Below are positions 1 to 5,265 of a stretch of DNA of 6,479 nt, in pieces. The DNA comes from an uncultured bacterium. GTDB taxonomy: Bacteria; Actinomycetota; Coriobacteriia; Coriobacteriales; Coriobacteriaceae. Positions within the stretch are counted from its first letter, which is position 1. Each line of letters opens with the position of its first letter. The notes beneath the pieces were generated by a model. It ran no database searches, was not told the DNA's origin, and was given only the letters and a program-made list of their open reading frames with translations. The translations under genes were made by a program, and so were the position numbers. The stretch is taken from the NCBI GenBank assembly GCA_905216045.1, contig CAJMSL010000110.1:1-6479 (forward strand), read 5' to 3'.

Positions 1-23
1 ATCAAGCATAGGAGAAGTGCACT

Positions 24-1424
24 ATGGATTACAAACACGCAGCACAACAGGTTCTGGACTGCATCGGCGGAAAAGACAACATCGTGTCGGCCGCACACTG
101 CGCCACCCGCCTGCGTCTGGTCATCGCAGACAACGCAAAGGTCAACAAGCAGGAGCTGGAAATCGCCGAGGGCGCTAAGGGCGTTTTTGAGGCACAGGGC
201 CAGCTGCAGATCATCTTTGGCACCGGCACGGTGAACAAGGTATACGACGAGTTCATCCAGCTGGCCGGCATCGAGGGCGGCAGCAAGGAGGACGTGAAGC
301 AGGCGGCCGCCGCCAAGGCACCCTGGTATCAGCGGGCCATCAAGACCCTGGGCGACATCTTTGTGCCCATCATCCCCGCCATCGTGGCTTCGGGCCTGCT
401 GCTGGGCATTATGAGCGCCCTCAACTTTATGGCCTCCAACGGCTTTATCGCGCTCGACACCAGTAACTTTATCTACAAGATCGCCGACCTGGTCTCGGGA
501 ACGTCCTTTGGCATTCTGCAGATCCTGATCGGTTACTCCGCCGCTAAGGCCTTTGGCGCCAACCCGTATCTGGGCGCCGTCGTCGGCGGTGCGTTTATCA
601 ACTCCTCGCTGCAGAGCGCCTATACGGTTGCCTCCGAGGGCGGGCAGACCATGGTCACTGTCATTCCCGGCGTCTACAGCTTTGAGTGGGTCGGTTATCA
701 GGGCCACGTTATCCCCATCGTTATCGCCTGCGCCGTTCTGGCCTTCCTCGAGAAGCGCCTGCACAAGATCGTTCCCGAGATGTTCGACCTCTTTGTGACC
801 CCGCTCGTCTCGGTGTTCGTGACCGTGCTCGTGACGCTCGTTGCCGTCGGCCCCATCTTTGTCTGGGCCGAGAACGCCATCCTCGGTCTGATCCAGGCCC
901 TGCTGACCCTGCCCTTCGGCTGCGGTTCCTTTATCGTCGGCCTGTTCTATGCCCCGACGGTCGTTTCCGGTATCCACCTGATGTACACCGCCATCGACCT
1001 GGGCCAGCTCGCCCAGTACGGTGTGACCTACTGGCTGCCCATCGCCAGCGCTGCCAACATCGCCCAGGGTGGCGCTGCGCTCGCCGTTGCCTTTAAGACC
1101 CGCGATGCCAAGATCAAGGGCCTGGCGCTTCCTTCGGCTCTGTCCGCCTTCATGGGCATTACCGAGCCTGCCATCTTCGGCGTGAATCTGCGCTTCTTTA
1201 AGCCCTTCATCGCCGGCTGCATCGGCGGCGGTTGCGGTGCCCTGGTCTGCGCGCTCACCTCGCTTGCCGCTTCCGGCACCGGCGTTACCGGCATCTTCGG
1301 TATCCTGCTGTGCCTGGCCCAGCCCGTGCAGTACGCGATCATGTTTGCGGTCGCCGCGCTGGTTTCCTTTGCCGTCTCGGTTGTTCTGTACAAGGACGAG
1401 CCCAAGGCTTTCGAGCAGGCCTAA
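24..1424 (+). CDS. scrA: PTS sucrose-type permease, EIIBC (glucose-superfamily PTS)
   Basis: Membrane permease of the phosphoenolpyruvate phosphotransferase system that imports a sugar, most likely sucrose, and phosphorylates it on entry. The 466 residues are typical of a IIBC fusion. The IIB domain (about 1-90) carries the phosphorylated cysteine Cys26 in the motif HCATRLR. A short linker leads to the hydrophobic IIC domain, whose first membrane segment starts near 112 (FVPIIPAIVASGLLLG). IIC signatures include SGIH (His318), the run NIAQGGAALAV and GITEP (378-382, with Glu381). These resemble sucrose permeases ScrA/SacP rather than glucose or GlcNAc types. No IIA domain is fused, as usual for ScrA, so a IIA must come from elsewhere. 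The start is the ATG at 24, preceded by GGAGA at 11-15. The next gene is a GH32 sucrose-6-phosphate hydrolase, which supports sucrose as substrate. Trehalose or another beta-glucoside is the main alternative. Strong C-ending codon preference suggests high expression. Confidence 0.9.
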   Translation: MDYKHAAQQVLDCIGGKDNIVSAAHCATRLRLVIADNAKVNKQELEIAEGAKGVFEAQGQLQIIFGTGTVNKVYDEFIQLAGIEGGSKEDVKQAAAAKAPWYQRAIKTLGDIFVPIIPAIVASGLLLGIMSALNFMASNGFIALDTSNFIYKIADLVSGTSFGILQILIGYSAAKAFGANPYLGAVVGGAFINSSLQSAYTVASEGGQTMVTVIPGVYSFEWVGYQGHVIPIVIACAVLAFLEKRLHKIVPEMFDLFVTPLVSVFVTVLVTLVAVGPIFVWAENAILGLIQALLTLPFGCGSFIVGLFYAPTVVSGIHLMYTAIDLGQLAQYGVTYWLPIASAANIAQGGAALAVAFKTRDAKIKGLALPSALSAFMGITEPAIFGVNLRFFKPFIAGCIGGGCGALVCALTSLAASGTGVTGIFGILLCLAQPVQYAIMFAVAALVSFAVSVVLYKDEPKAFEQA

Positions 1425-1438
1425 GAGCTTTTGATTAA

Positions 1439-1475
1439 GGGAATGCCCGCGGGTTGTATGCTCGCGGGCGTTTCC
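1439..1475 (+). terminator. GC-rich hairpin between scrA and scrB, probable terminator
   Basis: The arms GCCCGCG (1445-1451) and CGCGGGC (1463-1469) pair perfectly. The stem can extend outward through wobble and A-T pairs to 1439/1475 and inward by about two pairs. Only a short TTT (1471-1473) is present and it partly belongs to the 3' arm, so termination may be partial. It lies 15 nt after the scrA stop and would lower scrB expression relative to scrA, or end the scrA message completely. A second, weaker hairpin (GGTGCC at 1483-1488, GGCGCC at 1496-1501) follows. Confidence 0.6.
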
Positions 1476-1531
1476 TGTATCTGGTGCCGTTCTCTGGCGC
1501 CTTGTTACTTTCGATCCGTTAGGACTTTGAT

Positions 1532-3070
1532 ATGTCTAATGCACTTGGTCGCGACCTTGCAAAGCTGGTTGCTGCTGTTGACGCTGCCGCCTCTGGGTGC
1601 GGGCATGGCGCGTATGGCCAGCACTTCCATATTATGCCGCCGGCGGGTTGGCTCAACGACCCCACCGGTCTTTGCCAAGCGGGTGGCGTGTTCCACGCTT
1701 ATTTTCAATATGCGCCGTTTGATGTTGAGGGTGGCGTTAAGGCCTGGGGCCATGCGACGAGTCGCGATCTTATGACGTGGGACTACGTTGGCGCCCCGCT
1801 GCTGCCCGACGAGCCGTTCGATTGCCATGGCGTGTATTCGGGCTCCGCGCTTGCCGAGGACGGCCGCATTCGCGTACTGTACACAGGCAACGTTAAACTC
1901 TCCGATGCAGACGGCACGTACGACTACGTCAATACCGGCCGCCGCGCCGATACCGTCTATGTCGAGAGCGTTGATGGCTTTGCCGGGCGTGAGTTCAGCC
2001 AAAAGCGCGTGGTGCTGGCGTCCGAGGAGTATCCCGAGGATTTGACCTGCCATGTGCGCGATCCCAAGGTGTGGCGTGACGCGGACGGGCGTTATCACAT
2101 GGTGCTGGGCGCGCGTCGTCGCGTGGATGGGCCGCACGTCGATAGTCGATTTTGCGCCATGCACGGCGAGGGTGCCGGGCGCGATGTGGGCGAGATCCTG
2201 GTGTATGGCTCGCCCGACATGCTGAGCTGGGAGCTCGAGAACCGTGTGTCTACGCCCGAGCGCTTTGGCTTTATGTGGGAGTGCCCCGGCTACATCGAGC
2301 TCGATTCGAATGGCGATACGGCGGCGTTTCTGTCGTTCTCGCCTCAGGGTCTTGAGGGCGGCCGTTGGGACCGCGGCAACGTATACGCTGCTGGCTACAT
2401 GCCTGTAACGGGCGACATTACCGGTGGTGACGATGCCTATGAGCTGGGTGAGTTCCGCCTGTGGGACGCCGGATTAGACTTTTATGCTCCGCAGGAGTTT
2501 ATGTCCGAGGACGGTCGCCATATTCTAATCTGCTGGATGTTCATGCCCGATGAGCCGACCTATGGCAACGCACCCACCGTGGTGTCCGGCTGGCAGCACT
2601 GCATGACGGTACCGCGTGAGCTTACAGCCGGTGCCGGCGGCGTGGTGCTGCAGCAGCCGGTGCGCGAGATCGAGCACCATTATGCCTCGGTGCGTGTGGG
2701 GGAGGGCTCGTTGGAGGTTGCCGGCGATACCTGCTTTGATGTTGTTGTCGACGGTGTCGACGGCGCGTTTACCGCGACCGTTGATGGCGAGTTGAAGCTG
2801 GCGTTTGTGCCCGCCGAGGACGAACTGCCCCCGCGCTTTGAGATGCGATTTACTGATGAGGGCCGCGCTTCTGCCGGCTGCGGTCGTACTGTGCGCTGGG
2901 AATCCGTCGACGAGGTTCGTAACGTGCGCATTGTTGGCGATGCCTCGTCGGTCGAGGTGTTTGTGAACGATGGTGCGCTCGTGTTTTCGACGCGCATCTA
3001 TCCCGAGGCCTATGGCGTGACCGTTGACGCTCCGGGCGCGAGCGTGACCTATCACGCGCTCAATATCTAG
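1532..3070 (+). CDS. scrB: Sucrose-6-phosphate hydrolase (glycoside hydrolase family 32)
   Basis: Cytoplasmic beta-fructosidase that hydrolyses sucrose-6-phosphate to glucose-6-phosphate and fructose, the step after PTS uptake. The 512 residues, with no signal peptide, fit GH32 enzymes. The five-bladed propeller spans roughly 30-345. It carries WLNDPTG (40-46) with nucleophile Asp43, the RDP triad (176-178) with Asp177 as transition-state stabiliser, and WEC (249-251) with acid/base Glu250. The family motifs FSPQG, DFYAPQ and ICWM...GWQH...VPREL follow. The remaining C-terminal part (about 370-512) is the expected beta-sandwich. The usual NDPN of the nucleophile block reads NDPT here; all three catalytic acids are kept. 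The ATG at 1532 has AGGA at 1521-1524, seven bases upstream. It lies 107 bp after scrA on the same strand, which favours sucrose-6-phosphate over free sucrose or fructan. Codons are more T/G-ending than in scrA. Confidence 0.92.
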   Translation: MSNALGRDLAKLVAAVDAAASGCGHGAYGQHFHIMPPAGWLNDPTGLCQAGGVFHAYFQYAPFDVEGGVKAWGHATSRDLMTWDYVGAPLLPDEPFDCHGVYSGSALAEDGRIRVLYTGNVKLSDADGTYDYVNTGRRADTVYVESVDGFAGREFSQKRVVLASEEYPEDLTCHVRDPKVWRDADGRYHMVLGARRRVDGPHVDSRFCAMHGEGAGRDVGEILVYGSPDMLSWELENRVSTPERFGFMWECPGYIELDSNGDTAAFLSFSPQGLEGGRWDRGNVYAAGYMPVTGDITGGDDAYELGEFRLWDAGLDFYAPQEFMSEDGRHILICWMFMPDEPTYGNAPTVVSGWQHCMTVPRELTAGAGGVVLQQPVREIEHHYASVRVGEGSLEVAGDTCFDVVVDGVDGAFTATVDGELKLAFVPAEDELPPRFEMRFTDEGRASAGCGRTVRWESVDEVRNVRIVGDASSVEVFVNDGALVFSTRIYPEAYGVTVDAPGASVTYHALNI

Positions 3071-3092
3071 GAGATTCGTCGCATATCGGCGC

Positions 3093-3098
3093 TATACT
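3093..3098 (+). promoter_or_regulatory. Possible -10 element (TATACT) before the terminator hairpin
   Basis: TATACT matches the bacterial -10 consensus at five of six positions and lies in the 96-bp gap between scrB and the next gene. I see no good -35 hexamer 16-18 bp upstream, so this is weak. If used, transcription would begin near 3105, just before the hairpin at 3109, and that hairpin would then act in the leader of the downstream gene. Confidence 0.22.
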
Positions 3099-3108
3099 GC
3101 AGCCGTTG

Positions 3109-3144
3109 CCCACGATGCGGGAAACATCCGCATCGTGGGTTTTT
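3109..3144 (+). terminator. Strong intrinsic terminator after scrB
   Basis: Perfect 12-bp stem (CCCACGATGCGG at 3109-3120, CCGCATCGTGGG at 3128-3139), seven-base loop GAAACAT, then five T residues at 3140-3144. It starts 38 bp after the scrB stop and is a textbook Rho-independent terminator on the plus strand. It ends only 22 bp before the chosen start of the following gene, so that gene is either transcribed from a promoter in this gap or fed by read-through. Confidence 0.88.
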
Positions 3145-3151
3145 GCTTATG

Positions 3152-3157
3152 AAGGGA
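3152..3157 (+). promoter_or_regulatory. Ribosome binding site that decides the start at GTG 3167
   Basis: AAGGGA lies nine bases before the GTG at 3167. The upstream in-frame candidates are TTG at 3143, inside the terminator T-run, and ATG at 3149. Both precede or touch this site and have no purine-rich sequence at a suitable distance, so GTG 3167 is preferred. Confidence 0.5.
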
Positions 3158-3166
3158 CGGTGCCGC

Positions 3167-4159
3167 GTGGACGTGCAACAGCTAGAAGAGGCTTGGGCTT
3201 TGAGAGCCGGCGCGCGTGAGGCGCGGTTGCTTGCGGCCTCGCATGTGCCAGCAGCGCTGTCGCAGCTGGGGATTGTGTGTCCCGGCGATCGTCTGGTTGC
3301 CTTTGCGGACGACTTTGCCGATGCGTTTGCGCGCGGCTTTGATGGCTGCGACGTCGCGCTGGTGGGCTCGACGTCCGCCGAGGCGTTTGCCGCTGCGTCC
3401 GAGGGCTTTGATGCTTTGTTTGATGCCGAGGGTCCGCACCTGTGGTGGTTCGTCAACTCCATCGGCGGGCTTGGTCTGCGTGTGCCCGATCTGCGCGCTT
3501 TGGGTCGCGCTGCTCGTGAGGCCCACGCGCTGTTTGTGGTGGATAACACGGTGGCGTCGGCTTTTGGCTGCGATTCGCTGCGGCTGGGTGCTGCGCTGTC
3601 GCTTGAGGCGCTCGATCGCGTATGCGCCGGTGATGCTCCGCGCAAGTTGGTTGCCGTATCGGTCGCGCGCTCGCAGCTCAAGCGCCATCGCGTGGATGCC
3701 GCGGCTGAGTGCGCGCATGCCCTGCTTGAGGGCTGTGGCTTGGCCAAGCTTGATATGCCTGCTGACGAGGCCGGTGTGCTGGAGCGCGGGCTGGGCTCGC
3801 TCGATGTCCGCATGCAGGCACATTTCGACCGCGCACGTGCGCTGGCCGAGTATCTGGCCGCCAATGAGATGGTGCGCAACGTGCGCTATCCCGGGCTGAG
3901 CTCGCATCCCGACCATGCGGCTGCAACGGGAATCCTTGAGCACGGCTTTGGCCCGGCAGTTGAATTTGACCTTATCGAGCGTAGCGCGGGCAAGCTGTTC
4001 GATGCTTTGCCCGGGGAGTTTCGCACATCGCCCGCCGGCGGCGCAACGACGCGCCTTTCGGCTCCACGCGGCAAGCAGGGGAGCACCATCCGTCTCTTCG
4101 CCGGAAGCGATGACCCCTTGATCGTGGCCGCCACCCTAGATAATGCCCTCCGCAACTAG
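3167..4159 (+). CDS. Degenerate Cys/Met-metabolism PLP enzyme homologue (candidate pseudoenzyme)
   Basis: A 330-residue protein related to cystathionine gamma-synthase/lyase and O-acetylhomoserine sulfhydrylase (fold type I, trans-sulfuration family). Recognisable blocks, numbered from GTG 3167, are PGD (39-41), VVDNT (124-128, Asp126 being the usual PLP-ring partner), RLGA (139-142), RGLGSLDVRM (207-216), VRYPGLSSHP, and IRLFAG (308-313, with carboxylate-binding Arg309). Key parts are missing. The N-terminal arm with the YSR..NPT motif is absent, about 50 residues. The SGM phosphate-binding loop reads SHV (25-27) and the YGG block reads FAD (50-52). In an ungapped alignment from VDNT the catalytic lysine of the S-x-T-K motif falls on Arg151. 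The enzyme therefore probably cannot form the PLP aldimine. The frame is intact over 993 bases with codon use like scrB, arguing against recent decay. Its role is unknown. It sits alone, convergent with the minus-strand regulator. The GTG start follows AAGGGA; ATG 3149 would add six residues. Confidence 0.7.
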   Translation: MDVQQLEEAWALRAGAREARLLAASHVPAALSQLGIVCPGDRLVAFADDFADAFARGFDGCDVALVGSTSAEAFAAASEGFDALFDAEGPHLWWFVNSIGGLGLRVPDLRALGRAAREAHALFVVDNTVASAFGCDSLRLGAALSLEALDRVCAGDAPRKLVAVSVARSQLKRHRVDAAAECAHALLEGCGLAKLDMPADEAGVLERGLGSLDVRMQAHFDRARALAEYLAANEMVRNVRYPGLSSHPDHAAATGILEHGFGPAVEFDLIERSAGKLFDALPGEFRTSPAGGATTRLSAPRGKQGSTIRLFAGSDDPLIVAATLDNALRN

Positions 4160-4177
4160 CTAAATCATCCTCAACTC

Positions 4178-4252
4178 CATAAGTTGCGGTGAAATAGGGA
4201 TTGATTTACGGCTTTAACCGCATAAACAGTCCCTATTTCACCGCAACTTATG
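4178..4252. repeat. 75-nt inverted repeat with 23-bp perfect arms
   Basis: Bases 4178-4200 (beginning CATAAGTTGCGGTGAAAT) are the exact reverse complement of 4230-4252. The 29-nt centre adds further pairing: TTG/CAG next to the arms, TTTA (4205-4208) with TAAA (4223-4226), and CGG (4209-4211) with CCG (4218-4220). The whole unit can therefore fold as one long hairpin with small bulges. It sits between the convergent genes ending at 4159 and 4293. There is no T-run on the plus strand, no flanking target-site duplication and no ORF. It could be a bidirectional transcription stop, a dispersed palindromic (REP/MITE-like) element or a structured RNA. It is more AT-rich than the neighbouring genes. 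Confidence 0.85.
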
Positions 4253-4292
4253 AGAAGGGGTTGTGTGGCTATAAGGCCCCGTCCCAAATGAG

Positions 4293-4637
4293 CTACTTTT
4301 TGATGCTGGCGATGAGGGCGTTGGCCTTTGCGGCAATTACTTGGTTGATGTCGGTCTGCAGCTCCTCGTAGACCGCTATGGCTCGTTCGCCGGCGGGGGT
4401 GAGGGTGGATCCGCGGGCGCCGTCGCGCTCGATGAGCTTGCAGCCCAGCTGGCCTTCGGCCTCGTTTACAATGCGCCAGGCCTTGGAATACGCCATGCCC
4501 ATGCTCTTGGCGGCGCGGTTGAGCGAGTGCTCGCGGGCGATACCCTGCAGCAGCAAGACACAGCCGTGTCCAAACACGCCCGGCAGATCTTTGTCGAACG
4601 CTTGAATGACCAACTTTGCCGTCGTCTTGTACTCCAT
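4293..4637 (-). CDS. ModE-type winged helix-turn-helix regulator, stand-alone DNA-binding domain
   Basis: A 114-residue protein matching the LysR-like N-terminal domain of the molybdate regulator ModE. The helix-turn-helix region (about 28-70) contains LLLQGIAREHSLNRAAKSMG and MAYSKAWRIVNEAE. The wing LIERDGARGSTLTPAGE (68-84) and an alpha-helical tail follow, which usually serves for dimerisation. There is no C-terminal molybdate-binding MOP/TOBE domain, so molybdate sensing cannot be assumed; single-domain relatives of this type are widespread. The target is unknown. It is transcribed away from guaB, sharing a roughly 190-bp intergenic region, and converges on the PLP-enzyme homologue. The start is uncertain: ATG at 4637 is chosen because a GGGAAG (4654-4649) lies 11 bases ahead. 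GTG at 4646 would add three residues but places that sequence only two bases away. Confidence 0.82.
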   Translation of the reverse strand: MEYKTTAKLVIQAFDKDLPGVFGHGCVLLLQGIAREHSLNRAAKSMGMAYSKAWRIVNEAEGQLGCKLIERDGARGSTLTPAGERAIAVYEELQTDINQVIAAKANALIASIKK

Positions 4638-4742
4638 GTGCTCCACGTCTTCCCGCTAAAGTGTTTGCTGGGCAAACGCAAAGCCTGCGTCAAACCCTCG
4701 TGTGCTCTTCTTAAATCATGCATTGTAGCAGTCAAAGTGCGT

Positions 4743-4784
4743 TAAGATACTTCCCCAGTATTGGGCGCCCAAGGTTGGGCTGGG
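4743..4784 (+). promoter_or_regulatory. guaB leader: -10-like element and nested inverted repeats
   Basis: TAAGAT (4743-4748) is a plausible -10 for guaB, with a poor -35 (TTGTAG at 4723-4728, spacer only 14). Just downstream is the perfect palindrome TTGGGCGCCCAA (4761-4772), followed by a second TTGGGC (4775-4780). The central GCCCAA (4767-4772) can thus pair with either TTGGGC copy, and CCCAG (4754-4758) can pair with CTGGG (4780-4784). This arrangement could be a repressor operator overlapping the transcription start or alternative leader hairpins. The regulator encoded divergently is a possible but untested partner. On the minus strand, TACAAT (4727-4722) could serve as its -10. Confidence 0.35.
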
Positions 4785-4830
4785 TCCTACGAGGCCTGCA
4801 GCCGACCGGTCGCATGGAAAAAGGAGAAAC

Positions 4831-5265
4831 ATGGCTACGTTCTTTCCCGGTGAGTCCCACACGTTTTCGGAGTATCTGCTGGTCCCTGGTTACTCGTCCT
4901 CGCAGTGCATCCCCAACAACGTCTCTCTTAAGACGCCGCTGACCCGCTTTAAGCGCGGTGAGAAGCCGGCAATCACCCTGAACATCCCCATGGTTTCCGC
5001 CATCATGCAGTCCGTCTCGGGCGTCGACATGGGTGTCGCGCTCGCTACCGAGGGTGGCCTGTCCTTCATTTACGGTTCCCAGAGCGCCGAGTCCGAGGCC
5101 GCCATGGTCAAGGCCGTCAAGGATCACAAGGCTGGTTTCGTTCAGTCCGATTCCACGCTGACCCCTGACATGACCATGGAGCAGGTCATCGAGCTCAAGG
5201 AGAAGACCGGCCACTCCACCATGCCGGTCACCGACGACGGTCTCCGAGTTCATGACCCCGCGTGA
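4831..5265 (+). CDS. guaB: IMP dehydrogenase, N-terminal fragment of split guaB
   Basis: Residues 1-137 of the 144 are genuine IMPDH. They comprise the N-terminal part of the catalytic barrel, with NIPMVSAIMQSVSG (51-64) and GGLSFIYGSQS (75-85), and the beginning of the first CBS motif (about 105-137, ending VTDDG). The last seven residues (LRVHDPA) are out-of-frame read-through before a TGA. ATG 4831 follows AAGGAG by four bases. The fragment has no catalytic cysteine or NAD/IMP phosphate loop, so it cannot act alone. Confidence 0.72.
   Translation: MATFFPGESHTFSEYLLVPGYSSSQCIPNNVSLKTPLTRFKRGEKPAITLNIPMVSAIMQSVSGVDMGVALATEGGLSFIYGSQSAESEAAMVKAVKDHKAGFVQSDSTLTPDMTMEQVIELKEKTGHSTMPVTDDGLRVHDPA

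Noticed and set aside
1505..2164. 219-codon minus-strand open frame opposite scrB
   Set aside because: It lies over the GH32 catalytic motifs, has no family resemblance, and is explained by third-position GC bias.
3067..3879. 270-codon minus-strand open frame (and 3182-3943, 253 codons) opposite the PLP-enzyme homologue
   Set aside because: Ser/Arg/Ala-rich composition without motifs, overlapping the terminator hairpin. The plus-strand frame has clear trans-sulfuration family blocks.
4178..4252. CRISPR repeat or classical intrinsic terminator
   Set aside because: It is a single palindromic unit with no spacer-repeat periodicity, and there is no T-run after either arm.
4341..4745. 134-codon plus-strand open frame opposite the ModE-like gene
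   Set aside because: It overlaps the winged-helix gene and its promoter region and has no recognisable domain.
5239..5265. Programmed ribosomal frameshift joining the two guaB frames
   Set aside because: I see no slippery heptamer at the junction, and conserved residues of the CBS motif are missing as well as the frame being shifted. A deletion or assembly error explains both.
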